Positions 12,020 to 23,307 of a stretch of DNA of 64,000 bases are shown in pieces. The stretch spans positions 305,777 through 369,776 of the forward strand of contig NW_019091570.1 in NCBI RefSeq assembly GCF_001949145.1, given 5' to 3'. The position numbers and the translations under genes were made by a program. This stretch comes from Acanthaster planci. Taxonomy: Eukaryota; Echinodermata; Asteroidea; Valvatida; Acanthasteridae. Below the pieces are notes generated by a model. That model made no database searches. It was not told the origin of the DNA and saw only the letters and a list, made by a program, of their open reading frames with translations. How positions within the stretch are numbered: the first letter of the stretch is position 1; each line of letters opens with the position of its first letter.

Positions 12020-12660
12020 GGGTGATACAGGGCAGTCATGATGTGTTTTACCCCATTGCGCTTGAGAAATGCCTGGAACTCCTGCGATGTGAACTGTTTG
12101 CCATTATCGCTCACATGTTGCTGTGGCACACCATTCCATGCAAAAATACCACGTAGGATTTAAATTGTTTGGGCAGAGTCTGAAGATTTTGTGCTCACAA
12201 CTTCAGGCCACTTGTAATGTGTGTCTACTACCACCAGAAACATTTGACCAAGGAACGGCCCGGTATAATCGATGTGAATTCGTTGCCATGGGGTTGCTGG
12301 CCATTTCCATGTGTGTAGTGATGCTGACTTAGGATTGTGTTGGACTTGCTGCCAACCAGCACAACCCTTGGCAAGCTGTTCTATGTTACTGTCAATGCCA
12401 GGCCACCATGCATACCCATGTGCTAGGGTTTTCATTTTTACAACCCTTAGGTTGCCCTCATGTAGCTTATTGAGAACCTGCTCACGTAGCTTTGATGGGA
12501 TTACCACACGTAACCCCAACATGAGGCATCCATCGTGCAGTGAAAGTTCATTCCTGCATGCGTAGAAGGGATTGAGCTCTGTATCATGCGAATGTGGCCA
12601 TCCCTTCATAGTATATTCACAAGCTTTTGCGAGCATGATTCTCAAACTGTCTCCTTGCAT
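12020..12660 (-). pseudogene. gypsy integrase zinc finger and core
   Basis: Reads LNKLHEGNLRVVKMKTLAHGY with WWPGID, the H2C2 zinc-binding region. The core follows with WQRIHIDYTGPF (first catalytic Asp) and LVVVDTHYKWPEV. The second Asp/Glu part (12020-12160) is in another frame. One H2C2 Cys looks altered, in the CAGWQQVQ segment. Confidence 0.75.
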
Positions 12661-13398
12661 ACTTGAACGCTTGTAACTGGCATTTTCTCAAGCTGCAATA
12701 TGTGCGGAAGATCATCCGGGTCAGTGTGCTTAATTCCGACTTCGGGTACTGGCAGTCGTGAGAGTCCATCCACATTGCAGTACTTGGTAGTACGCTTGTA
12801 CTCATTGTTATAGTCGTGGCTTGCAAGGAACATGGCATATCGCGCCAAACGTGATGCTGTTATCGTAGAAAGACTCTTAGTGGGATGAAATTTGGAAGTG
12901 AGCAGTTGATGATCAGTCACCAAGGTAAATTTCCTTCCCTGTAGATAGTTATTGAACTTCTTGACCCGCCTTATGAGCGCATGTATCCTTGTCAATTCGT
13001 GAGTAATTTTGCTGTGCGGAGGAAAGTGTGCGGGAAGCATAGGCGATTGGTCGCTCTGTGTTTTCGGGCATTACATGGGACATGACTGTTTCCAATCCAT
13101 ATGGTGAGGCATCACAAGCTAACTTAAGTGGCAAGTCAGGATTGTAGTGCGTCAACACTTCATCAGATGTGATCAGTGCCTTGGCCATTTCAAATGCCAT
13201 CATGCAATCTGCAGACCATGCCCGTTGGCGATTCTTCTCAAGCAACTGATTGAGCGGGTGCCGTACAGTGGCCAAGTGTGGCAGAAACCGATGATAATAG
13301 TTCATGAGGAATGAGCAAAGCTGGCTGACATTAGTAGGCTGAGGGGCATTCTTCACTCCGTTTATTTTGTTTGTGTAGTCCTTGGGCATCGATTTCAT
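12642..13398 (-). pseudogene. gypsy RT C-terminus and RNase H
   Basis: Two overlapping frames together cover the RT thumb and RNase H: HPLNQLLEKN, then LKLACDASPYGL (catalytic Asp block), RPIAYASRTL and, after a shift near 12990, FTLVTDHQLL (catalytic Asp). It ends with NVDGLSRLP. One clear frameshift lies between the halves. Confidence 0.75.
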
Positions 13399-14050
13399 GC
13401 CCGCAGAAGACTGTCATCTTCTTGAAGAACTCACATTTCAACTTATTGAGTCGTAGTCCATGGTTGCGCAGGACTTCGAGCACACTCTGCAAATTATGGA
13501 GATGCTCAACATCGTTCCGGCCGGTGATTATCATAACATCCAGGATGCACTGTACACCTGGAATTCCCTGGAGAATTTACTCACTCGTCCATTGCCAGAT
13601 TGCAGGTGCTGATGCTACACCAAATGCAAGGCGGTTCATCCTAAAGAGTCCCTTGTGTGTATTCAAGGTAAGTAACATGCTTGACTCCTCCTTCATTATC
13701 ATGTGAAGGTAAGCTTGCTTATTAGATCGAGCTTACTAAATCGCTGACCACCTGCTAGTGTCGAAAACACATCGTTGCTTTTGGGCAAGGGATAATGTTC
13801 AGTCTGCAAGTTAGCATTTACAGTCACTTTGAAGTTCCCACAGATTTTGTCCCTACCATTTTTCTTGAGCACCGGCACGATGGGTGTAGCCCATTCGCTA
13901 GTCTCAACAGGTGAGATAATGTTCTCACATTGAAGCTTAGCTACATGTAGTTCAGCTTCAACTTGAGGTGGAAGGGCATAAGGTACTTGTCTGGCCTTAA
14001 GGAACACTGGTTGAGTATTATCTTTAAGTGTCAGGTTACCTTTGATGTCC
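13399..14050 (-). pseudogene. gypsy reverse transcriptase
   Basis: Contains ETSEWATPIVPVLKKNG and ICGNFKVTVN, with SKLDL (first catalytic Asp) at the N-terminal side. The region of the YxDD motif reads CILDV near 13535-13550, so the second catalytic Asp is replaced by Val and the Tyr by Cys. The enzyme would be dead even without the frame breaks. Confidence 0.75.
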
Positions 14051-14054
14051 TTAA

Positions 14055-14235
14055 CCCCTTCACACCGGGATTCCTTTGACCGTGACTGCTGGGCTGTGGT
14101 ATGCCCAGTTTGCAAAGCTCTGTCCAGCAGCAGGCCCCATTGAACCAGCAGCTGCATGGTGAATAGACTGTATGTGTGGTATGCACTAATCCTCACACAA
14201 AGCCGCAGCTGTGGCCGTCTCCAGGTATGAAGGGG
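14055..14235. mobile_element. 181-bp TTAA MITE in gypsy pol
   Basis: Flanked by TTAA at 14051-14054 and 14236-14239. Left end CCCCTTCACACCGGG; right end, inverted, CCCCTTCATACC. The gypsy reading frame on either side is in phase if one TTAA is kept, so this is a clean target-site-duplicating insertion. Its termini resemble those of the 414-bp family at 6326. It has no coding capacity. Confidence 0.85.
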
Positions 14236-14239
14236 TTAA

Positions 14240-14486
14240 GCTTGCCAATCTCATCTTTGAAGAGCTTACTGTATTCCACATGTTCCTCAGGCGTTCAACT
14301 TGGCCTCAGTGTCAACATGGTGTTCCACAGACATTGCCAAAATATTCAGCCAGTTTAACTTGATGTAGGCGAGCCAGTCCCACCCGAATAATGCTGCAGC
14401 ATGTTCGAAAACATACAACTGTCTATGGTGGTGTTGTCCATTATACTCAATTTTCACATGCAACAACCCAACTGGTGTTACTGTTA
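14240..14486 (-). pseudogene. gypsy protease C-terminus / RT start
   Basis: Reads VKIEYNGQ and LYVFE, then LFGWDWL, the usual end of the K02A2.6-type aspartic protease (the xLLGRDWL block) just before RT. It continues past the 181-bp insertion into the RT gene and, on the other side, joins the protease half at 17067 across the 2.58-kb insertion. Confidence 0.65.
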
Positions 14487-17063
14487 GGCGTGAGGTCAAA
14501 ATACAAATGCTTTTGAAAGCGTTCAACGGTTTGTAAACGGTAAGCCCCACCGACGGTCAACGTCGAACAGACGAATGCTTCAGCGAGGCTGGCCAAACTG
14601 TTGTGGTCGAGTACACCGTTCACTCTGCAGCTTCCAGTAAACAATGGACAGCTCATCGCATTACTGCATATTAGACTTCTGCGGTCTAGTGGATGAGTCA
14701 TAACAATAGCTCTTTACTTCGCAGCTCCGCAGGAGGATTTAGATCAGCAGACTGTTTTAACTTCCTGATAAAACATGTGTATTGAGTAGTTGTGTTGCTA
14801 ATAAATTGTGAAATATCTGCGCTGTCGGTTTCCAGACCAGTCTGTTCAGGTCTCGATACCCTGTAATCTTGATATTTTGTCTCGGTCTCGTGAATCTAAT
14901 ACACACCTAACTGTATACCCGCAGAATCGAATATACTAACTCGAAATGGTATTTACCTGAATCATACATGACGTAGTGTTCTGTTCGCCAACATGTAGTT
15001 ATAGATAAAACCTCTTTTTTTGGCCCATGTGCACAAGCTGGGACTCAGCATTGCGCACTCGCAGGTTTTCATGTTTAGGAATGAGGAAGACACGTACGCG
15101 AACTACGCACTTTCTACTTCGCGACTGCACCTGCACGATTTAAGGATACATTTTTTTTTTAAGTCAATAGTACATGCGTGCCCGTTGCAATATGTTTTGA
15201 TTCTTTTACGATTCTTTTGTACTCTTGGCTTCACAAAATTCATGTTGGAAAAACGGGTCGGGTTTTATATTAATCTCTGGTGTTTGACTTTACCTATTAA
15301 ACTGTAATGCGCAGTAAATTAAAACAATAAACACAATTTAATCTAGTGCTGCGGGCGAACCGCCGAACCAAACTGTTTGGTTTGAATGTACGGCTTTAAT
15401 AATGCATTTCATTGGTGGCACGCGGGAATACATAAAAAATACAAGAAAACTTAATAAAAAACAAACACAACGAAAAATGGATAACGAGTTGTATGGCGTG
15501 CTCCACACAGGTGTGAACATACTGAAACTTACAATGGCCCGCATCATGAGATGGTTGCAAAAAGCATGTGGTGAGAATCACTCAGAAATCAACCAAGAAC
15601 ATGCAACGTATGGCATTGTCACTGCATAGCATTTCTAAATTCTCACTACATCCAATTGTGCTCATGTGTATTCAGATTTATTATTTTATTTGCCAATCTC
15701 CGATAGCCGCGCCCTTACGTTCCATATTAGGGTAATGACGTTCCATATTAGGCCAATGGTGTCGTCAATGGGGTGCAAAACGAATTTTGGTTGGATGCTG
15801 ATCACAGTTGGACTCGCACTCGATCCAAGGCATCCCCGGATGAAAATTTTGCCAAGCGATTCGCTTATGCTGTGCTTTAGCGCAGCGCACGAGGAGATTT
15901 TTGTTCGTGCGCTGAGATTTTTGTTCTAACTTTCCTTTCATTTGACAATGAAGGATTTGATCGTAGTACGAATGCGTTATGATAGAATTTACCAGATCTC
16001 AAATAACAAAATGCTGTTATCGCTTCAAAAGAGGCTGATGGAAAATCGCGCCTTTGGTCACGTGCACGCTGTCCTTGGAAAGGTTCCTCCTCAGATTTGC
16101 AACGAAAGCCATTTTGGTAGTTGAATCTATTTCGCCAAAAATAACCAAAACACAATTCGCGCGATCTTGTATTCTGTTCTGAAGGAGGAAAGTCCTAATT
16201 GAGCATGCTGTTTTTTCTGTTTGCACATGTCTTAAAATCGTTTTGTTGAGTCAAGTGTGGTACAAACACAACCGCTCCTGGTCGGCAAAACATGGTCGGA
16301 ACCTGTCACACCTCCGGCAGTAAGTTTATATGGAAAGTACTCGTTAACAAACTCTGGGGAAACAGTTTAGAAAAAAAAGTATTCAAATCAAAGTTACTTG
16401 TGGATGGGGAGAGATAGGAGATGCATACTTTTATACACAGAAATACTATAAAGGCTTTTGCCGTACGATTGTAGCGAGCCTTTCGATGCCTCAGTGTGCA
16501 TTGTACATGTACAGAAGTATTGAAGCATTGTACATGATCAGAAGTTTGGCAAAAAATGTCCAAGCCCTGTCTGAACCGAACCGAACTTTGACACATACTT
16601 GCACCACTATTTGATGCGAAGTTTGATTTTTTTATAACCTTCAAGGAATATGGTACACGTGACTGAAGTTCAAAATAAATTCGTATTGTGTCTATGTGGA
16701 TGTTTCCTTTCAGAGACGACAGATCAGGCGGTGTAAATGAATGTAGAAATGAATCTAGAATGTAGTTGATTTTGCATCTCTGTCGCAAGGTGTTAACCAC
16801 TAATCCTTACGGCCAGCGAAGGAAGACTGACCGGGGCCAGTGAAGTTCTCCTTGAGAAGATCCTACATCTTTTGTTCACAACCATGGCTGTGTAAGCCAC
16901 AAACTCCTTTGTTGTCAGGATTGCTCGTGAAGCTAGACAGTCCAGGGCAGACGGTTCTTTTCAAACCGTTGAACTGTCCAATACCAAAAGACGAACGGAA
17001 TGAAGGGGGATGAACACCAACCGTTGAACTGTTTCCAAACCGTCTGTATTTTGACCTCACACC
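14487..17063. mobile_element. 2577-bp DNA transposon with PIF/Harbinger-like ends
   Basis: The ends form a near-perfect terminal inverted repeat of 19 bp: GGCGTGAGGTCAAAATACA at 14487-14505 and, inverted, GGTGTGAGGTCAAAATACA at 17045-17063. Both sides have the 3-bp target duplication TTA (TAA on the gypsy coding strand) at 14484-14486 and 17064-17066. The protease frame is in phase when one copy is kept. A 3-bp TWA duplication and GG-starting ends fit PIF/Harbinger. A TTCAACGGTTTG-like motif repeats near both ends in inverted orientation. The interior has short ORFs (for example 16306-16800 on the minus strand, 15020-15307 and 15402-15629 on the plus strand) that I do not recognise. No DDE transposase was found. 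Confidence 0.75.
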
Positions 17064-17740
17064 TTACGTTCTCACCCGTGTACGTTTGGAGTTTCACAAG
17101 GATTGCATGTAGTTTCCAGTGGGGAAGTAGTCACTGATAATCCCCTTTGAGATGATTGACACAGCTGATCCAGTGTCCAGTTCCGTTTGCAGTGGTACGC
17201 CATTAACGGAGGGTGTCATCCAGATGGTGCTGTCTTTGCTCTGATTCTCACTCTAAACTCCAAGTCGTCCAACATACACTGTGTCCTCATGGTCAGTCGT
17301 TTCAACTGACTTCAAGGGTTTTGATTTCTGTTTGCCCTTCCATTGTTTCGGAGGACCATGACTGGGTTTTTGGTCAGTTTTTGACCTACACGCTGGCTGA
17401 ATGTGCCCCTTCTTGTTGCATTTGTGGCATGTAGCATCCTTAAAGTGGCACTGGTTTGGGAAGTGTCCACTCTTTCCTTAGCAATAACATGTCGCCGAAG
17501 ATGACTGTTGCCTTGCAGCAAATTTGTGGACAGTTGACTCTCATTCAACTTGTAAATTCAGTTGAAATTCAACAGTATCCATTGCAGCAGCTTCCATGGC
17601 TGTTACTAGTTCTACCACTTTCTGGAGCGTGCTCCACATATGTGGGCCAGTCTTCCACTGAATGGTCGTACGGATCGATCCTACAAGTAAGGGCGTTTGC
17701 CATGATTCACCGAGAGAGTCACTCAATACATGTATGACAG
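17064..17740 (-). pseudogene. gypsy gag zinc knuckle and aspartic protease N-terminus
   Basis: A CX2CX4HX4C zinc knuckle (CHKCNKKGHIQPAC) lies at 17388-17429. The protease active-site motif DTGSA is at 17163-17177, followed by LQTYTGENV just before the insertion boundary. The frames of the two parts differ. The zinc knuckle binds element RNA in nucleocapsid; the protease matures the polyprotein. Confidence 0.75.
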
Positions 17741-18830
17741 TATTAAGTGTACACTACATGTATAATTTTTGGAATGTATATGTTCTTTGTGTAATTTATG
17801 CAAGGTTATGTACATGTACATTCATACATCGTTACATGGTTCTGACCCATTTCATTGTGCAAGTTGCCAGGAAGGCGTAACACTCTGTGTGGGCTTAGTA
17901 TTTTCCCATTAGTGTAACCTGTGTTTTGGGTACGAATTTGCTGGCATGCAGTATTGCTAGAATAATAGAAGTAATATGGCAACAGGGTTGAGTTTTAATG
18001 ACCAAGTTGGTGTCAGAGTTATAGCCGACGCGTTGAAACAGAACAGCTCCACAAGGGAGCGACCGATCAAGCTTGAGTGGTTCAAGGGAAGGCCAAAAAG
18101 GGTGGGGGACCCAACCTTGATAAAAATGGCTACAGGAAGTAGATAAATATTGTTGGCAGGGTAATATCCCAGAGAAAAGGAAAGCTCAGGTGATAGCTGA
18201 TCATCTGGCTGGTCCCACATGAGTAGAGGTTAAGAGTAGGGAAGATGTTAATTCTGATAACATGCTGTAGGTTAAGCTGTTATACAACAAGTTTTGGGGA
18301 GGGGAGACCTTAATTGTCTTTAGAGGACGTTCTTTGAATGAGGTCATTTGGATTTGATGGATTTACCATGCCTTGATTAGGCTGTATGAAAGAATTTTGC
18401 ATATAGCTCCCCAGGGTGAGAAGGAATCATTAGAAACTGAAAGATAAAATGCTCACCAATCAGTTTGTAGCTGGGACATTGGGTCAAAGTGTGTGCTTTG
18501 AACTGAAGTGACTGCAGCCGCGCTTGAATTATTCCAAGATTTCGAAGTTGCAGGTACTAGGGCTTAGCATAACCATGTAAGACTATGTACAGGCAAATTG
18601 TTCAGTTGAAGATGACGACACGGAAGGGTCATGCGATACAGGTTGCAAGGTTCACACATTTTCAGCTGGAGTGGAACATAAGTTGCAGCAGCAACAGACT
18701 CATGCTGTGAGATGCATGCGTGAAAGGCAAGATCAACTAAATAAGCAGCAGGAACAAATTACATTCTTAATGCAGTGCTTGCTGTGAACGCAGACAACAG
18801 AACAAACCTGTTAAAAGGGAAATTGTCATG
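17741..18830. other. no clear gene; likely LTR/gag remains between two gypsy elements
   Basis: Lies between the gag ends of two divergent gypsy elements. Some of 18370-18830 is probably gag of the plus-strand element by position, but no motif is visible until the zinc knuckle at 18851. Confidence 0.4.
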
Positions 18831-18850
18831 TCCTGGGTCGATCAGTGGTT

Positions 18851-18892
18851 TGCTTCAAATGTAAGAAACCGGGTCACAAGAAGTCTCAGTGC
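18851..18892 (+). pseudogene. gypsy gag zinc knuckle
   Basis: CFKCKKPGHKKSQC, a perfect CX2CX4HX4C nucleocapsid zinc knuckle. It is open upstream for only a short distance and runs into a stop about 25 codons later, so only this core of gag is recognisable. Confidence 0.75.
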
Positions 18893-19024
18893 CATTGGAG
18901 GCAAAGCTCTGGCTCAGTGGACACACAACCAGGAAAAGGAGAACCGAGTAGTTAGGCCTAGGTGCCACTGAAGCACCTGATAGTTTATCAAAAGAAGGTT
19001 TAAACTAAAGCCCTCCACATTCGT

Positions 19025-19336
19025 TTGCCCGGTGGTAGAGGAGAGTCAAAGGGGCCCTTGCCATGTAATGCTCCTATTGGGGAGGCAGCTTTGCCTGGCT
19101 TGTCTGTGAATGAGTTACCAACAATGTTAGTGAGAGAAAGCCCTGGAGCTAAGGTCACATTGGCTGGAGTACCAGCCATGTGTATTCTAGATACAGGCAC
19201 AGAAACCTCTCTAATGAGTGCAATGTTTTATCAGAAACATCTGGCAGACAAAAATGACGTGTTAAAAAACCACTGGGTACTTACCTTGAGGTGTTTGATG
19301 TTGGCGGAGTGGAGGTACCAATCGCTGGATATGTAG
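19025..19336 (+). pseudogene. gypsy aspartic protease
   Basis: Contains VPAMCILDTGTETSLMS, the retroviral-type aspartic protease active site (DTGTE), in an open frame of about 100 codons. The C-terminal flap and the conserved end motif fall after frame breaks near 19310-19540. Confidence 0.75.
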
Positions 19337-19538
19337 AGGTACCACTCACTGTTTTAACAAAGCTGTTGAGGCAAATTTTGTCGTGATAAAGGATTCTTGT
19401 GACGGTGGATTGCTAAGCCATAGGAACAGTTCGTTAATTTTGGCATGCAATATTCTTGAAATGTTGAAAGATGTTGTTGTGGCAACTCTGAGGCTTGGGA
19501 TGTAACTCTCCAATGGGAAGGGTAAGGAAACCGTCCAG

Positions 19539-20006
19539 TTGTCACAGAAACGTAGTTCCAGTCCAGTTGCATTATGCATGGGCAGGCATGAAGTGACTGT
19601 TAAGGCTAGGCAAGCCGTGACTGGAAACTGTTATGTACGGGCACCTGTACATGTTGTCAGGAACAAAGTTGTTATTTTGGAACCAGATGGTCTGAGCTAT
19701 TTTAGTGCAGCGAGTAAAGTGTATCATTCATGCGGTGTTACAAATGGGAAGACAATTGGCATTTTGTTCGCAAACAAAAGGAACAAAGTTGTTATTGTAG
19801 AACCAGATGGTCTGAGCTATTTTGGTGAAGCGAGTAAAGTGTATCATTCGTGCGGTGTTACATGTACAAATGGGAAGACAATTGCCATTTTGTTTGCAAA
19901 CTTGGGAACTCAGTCAAGAGTGATACCACCCTATACCAAGTCAGTATCATTGCTTGAAGCATCAGTGTCTGCATTGAGCTGCACCAGACCCCAATTGGTT
20001 GTGTAG
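19539..20006 (+). pseudogene. gypsy pol segment between protease and RT, with internal duplication
   Basis: An open frame of 155 codons in the protease-RT linker region. Residues RNKVVI.EPDGLSYF...SKVYHSCGVT...NGKTI.ILFAN occur twice in tandem (about 19660-19779 and 19780-19904). The copies differ by a few substitutions and a 6-bp indel. The duplicated segment has no catalytic motif. An ancestor with one copy is the simpler state. Confidence 0.6.
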
Positions 20007-20134
20007 GTGTCTGTAAATCGTGTGTTAGTTGAAAACATGGGATGCGTAGACAAGAATTCGTCTAAGTCGAGTGACATTGCAGATTTAGGAAGTGAGCTTA
20101 GATGGGAATAAATATTGCTTACTCCCAGGGTTAA

Positions 20135-20724
20135 TCACTTGCTGCCGGGTGGATTTTTCTTGAGCAAGACAAGATGCCGGGTCCTTTTCAAGATTCTCCG
20201 TTTTCAAAATTCTTAAAAAATTTATCGTTTCATTCAATGGCCGTTTTTACCCACATGAAGAAATCTTTTGGCACTATTCTAAAGCTGACAGTTAACCTTC
20301 ATTGACTTTTTAATATTTCAGCCAGGCCTACATTGTTGGAAAAAGAGCCCAGATTTTGCGGTGTTACACAAGATTCTTTTTTTCCTGAAACCGGCAGAGT
20401 GCACTGCTGACCTCTTGTCAATAGGGGCCAGATTAGCGTACAGTAGTGCTGTGTGGCTCATCGCTGCGGTGGTGGAGAGCTTTTGTCCCCGATGATAATC
20501 CGCTCGCTCTAAATGCCTCAAACCGTGGTATACTGTTTCAAAACAAGGCTGGATTATCTCCACTATTGAGAACGAAAAAATGGCGGTAATGCCCAGCAGT
20601 TCAGTCTTATGTGCTGAGCACGGTCTTTTGTTATAAGGCCCAACTCTTTTGTCCCAGTTCTGGGCTCCCCAGCTCTGCTTATAAAACCTATGTACCTGAA
20701 AACGGGTCGCCCAGCAGGAAGTGG
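20135..20724 (+). mobile_element. 590-bp TTAA MITE, family 2, copy 1
   Basis: TTAA at 20131-20134 and 20725-20728. Left terminus TCACTTGCTGCCGGGTGG; right terminus, inverted, CCACTTCCTGCTGGGCGA. It is inserted in gypsy pol between a codon pair that is in phase when one TTAA is kept. A second copy lies in the opposite orientation at about 29567-30055. No transposase. Confidence 0.8.
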
Positions 20725-20728
20725 TTAA

Positions 20729-21370
20729 GCCTTGAGTCTTGCAGTTTGGACCAGGATGAGAAAGAACAGGTTGCCTTCTTCAAAAACATGACCAAGTCTT
20801 TTCAAAGAGCCAGTTTGATGTTGGTTACTATAACCGGATACCTTACAAAATAAACACAGTTGACAACCAAGTTGTCAATGAGCCCTACTGAAGAATCTCA
20901 CCCCACTGAGTGCAAGAGGTAAAAACCTTTTTTCAAAATCTGCTTGATCAGGGTACCATAAAGCCGAGCGAGAGTCCGTATATGAGCACGGTAGTGCTCA
21001 TGAGGAAGCATGACAGAGGGTTACGGCTGTGCATTGACTATAGGAAATTAAATGTGAAGATTGCAGGGATGCATTTCCCCTTCCTCGAATAGAGGAGTCA
21101 CTTGAGGCTTTGCAGGGTGCTGAGTATTTCTTGGCTATTGATCTAGCCCATGGCAACCATCAGATTGCTATGGATCCCAGTTTGGTAGTGACAACAGCAT
21201 TTTGCATACCGTTTTGGCTGTACAAATTTACACGAATGCCATTTGGATTGGCGAATGCGCCAGGAACATTCCAAAGGAAAATGGAGCAGTGCTTAGGTGA
21301 CATGAGCTTGTCAGAGTTGCTAATATATCTGGATGATATATTGGCGTACTCTTCTAAGTTAAGTTAGAAG
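20729..21370 (+). pseudogene. gypsy reverse transcriptase
   Basis: Contains IKPSESPYMSTVVLMRKHD, LRLCIDYRKLN (template-binding block), then FLAIDLAHGNHQIAM (first catalytic Asp), MPFGLANAPGTFQR and YLDDILAYS (YLDD at 21326-21337). The catalytic residues are intact. One stop/frameshift lies at about 21090 between the two halves. Confidence 0.85.
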
Positions 21371-21589
21371 AACATTGCAGCGTCTAGACAAGGATTTCTC
21401 AAAGCTTTGGATTTGGCCTAGGACCTAGCCTAGGATCAAGGACAAACAGTGTTTGTTTTGTAACGAGGTAATTAACCTCGGGCATGTCATCAATGCACAA
21501 AGAAAAGATAACATATTCATGACTGACCAGTGCCAAAGGGGCCAGAGGAATTGCACTCGCTTCTCGGGCTGACAAGTTATTATCGCCGT

Positions 21590-21970
21590 TTTTGTCAAGA
21601 GTTTTGCTACAATAGCTGCACCACTACATGCTCTACTCCCACCTGTCAAAAAGGGTAAGCTTTGAGCGGTTACTGAATTTACCTGGTACACCGATGCACA
21701 TACTACGTTTGGGAAACTCAAGCAAGTGTTGGTACAGGCCCCAGTGTTAGCATATCTCGATTTTAGGAGACCCTTTGTTCTGGAATTGGATGCTTCCTTA
21801 AAGGGGCTTGGTGTGTTTGGCACCACATGACCTCAATGGAAGGCTACATCCTGTTGCCTATGCAAGTAGGGGTTTGCGTGGTGCAGAGTAAAAAACCTAG
21901 ATTACAGTTCATTCAAGCTAGAACTGCTTGGTTTAAAATGGGCAGTTGTAGATACCATGTAAGTTTAGAG
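21590..21970 (+). pseudogene. gypsy RNase H remnant
   Basis: Frames near 21720-21830 read VLAYLDFRRPFVLELDASLKGLGV (split here over blocks: LELDASLKGLG holds the first Asp). Near 21920 there is ELLGLKWAV, the Glu helix. Stops and frame changes are frequent. Confidence 0.6.
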
Positions 21971-22479
21971 ATTACTTGATTGGAACGTTCACAGTCTTAA
22001 TATAGAATGCACTCCAGAGAAGGACGGACCCACACAGGCATGTCCACCCGGAGTTTTTCCATCATGGTCCTCAGAACAGATTGCAGCTTTGTAAAAATCA
22101 GATCCCTGCTTGAGTTTTGTTTGGGAATGCTGGGATCAGAGATGGCTACCAGGGGAAGTAATTCCCAGGGGCAAAAAAGATCCATCTGAATTGAAAAAGT
22201 GGTTGTGGCAGTGGTCATGTTTCATGGAATGAGAGGGTTTCTTGTGTCGAAGGTTGGAAGATCCTTTTCCAAGTGTCTGTCCATTCACTCCAGGGCCCTG
22301 GAGAGTTGACACGAAGGCTGGGGACACCCCCACTTGTTCGCTTCTGCGAAGGCACATTTTCTGGCCAAGAATGGTGGCAGATGTACGAGCTCAAATATGG
22401 AAATGAGAGCGCTGTGCTAAAGTAAAGGTGTCAGAACCTACGTCAAAGGTTCCCATGCATCACTTGTTAGCTTTCAGGC

Positions 22480-22990
22480 CATAGGAAGTTCTTATTTTTG
22501 TTTAAATTGACAGGGATTGTGGGGCGTATGAAGACATTCTTGTAATGACTGATGTGTAGACGAAGTATGTGCAGGCAGTTTCATGTCAGAACCAAAGTGC
22601 CCAAACTGTGCCAAATTATTCAGCGAAAGTGAACGCCAATGTTGGCCTGACTTCTTTTCAAATTTTTTATTCATGTACAATTCCACTCCTCATTGCACAA
22701 CCAGCGTGGCTCCATACACTTTGATGTTTGGAGAGAGCTGTTAATTCTGTTAGACCAAATTTTGGGTGTTAGTGATAGTAACTGGGGATAAGACTGTGTG
22801 CCTGAGCAGTCTGAACTGCTCGAGCAGGCAGGGTCTTGGTAAAAGAACTCCTCAGAACAAAACCATGCACTATGATAAGGTTAATGCTGTACCCTTAGCT
22901 GTTGGTTCACAGGTATTGTTAAAAAGGTGCACTTTTAGGGGTCGCTACAAATTGAAAGATGCTCACGACAATGCATCATATGTTGTATAA
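22480..22990 (+). pseudogene. gypsy integrase remnant
   Basis: Near 22540 the frame reads MTDV, then TKYVQAV, the first catalytic-Asp block of a gypsy integrase (usual form VxTDVFTKYxxA). Near 22690 there is HCTTSVAPYTLMFGESC, the block after the catalytic core. At 22890-22990 VGSQVLLKR and GRYKLKDAHD form the C-terminal domain. Deletions have removed the second Asp and the Glu. Confidence 0.65.
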
Positions 22991-23085
22991 ACATGGAAAA
23001 ATGAACATGACAACGTGTGTCACATCCATCAATTGGATGGTGGAGCCGAAAAGACAGTAAACTGCAAAAACTTCGGATTTAGGTA

Positions 23086-23307
23086 GTGCATGGCTCAGAG
23101 CTAGGCGATGAGTCTGAATTTGATGTGATTGTAACCAAGACCACACCGAGTGACTTGACGTTTGAGCAGGGTTTAGAGAATGATAAAGTAGCAGAGCCTT
23201 TATGGGCCTTAGAGATGAATCCTGCACTTCAACAAAGGAGGTCACAGAGACGAAATAAGGGGATTCACTACAACCCACACAGGCTGCCCCGCTCTGTTTT
23301 AAAGTAG
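23086..23307 (+). pseudogene. gypsy pol C-terminal tail
   Basis: 74-codon open frame ending in an Arg-rich RRSQRRNKG and HRLPRSVLK, the common C-terminal tail of this gypsy group. It belongs to the same element as the integrase upstream. Confidence 0.6.

Larger units (their letters stand above)
11391..17740 (-). mobile_element. Ty3/gypsy retrotransposon, minus strand, interrupted twice
   Basis: Reading on the minus strand from 17.7 kb down to 11.4 kb, the domains are gag zinc knuckle, aspartic protease, RT, RNase H and integrase (H2C2, then catalytic core, then C-terminal domain). This is the Ty3/gypsy order. Two DNA elements sit inside it: 14487-17063 (TAA target site) and 14055-14235 (TTAA target site). 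I did not identify the LTRs. Multiple frame breaks mean it is inactive. Confidence 0.8.
18831..23307 (+). mobile_element. Ty3/gypsy retrotransposon, plus strand, decayed
   Basis: Domains in order: gag zinc knuckle (18851), protease (19186), RT (20910-21370), RNase H (about 21690-21960), integrase (about 22480-22990) and a pol C-terminal tail (23086-23307). This is a complete gypsy gag-pol order with frame breaks throughout. A 590-bp TTAA MITE is inserted at 20135-20724. LTRs were not identified. The pol tail ends RRSQRRNKG and HRLPRSVLK, a usual end for this group. Confidence 0.8.

Noticed and set aside
16306-16800. 164-codon ORF in the 2.6-kb DNA element
   Set aside because: Not recognisable as a transposase or Myb-like protein; kept only as a note in the element entry.
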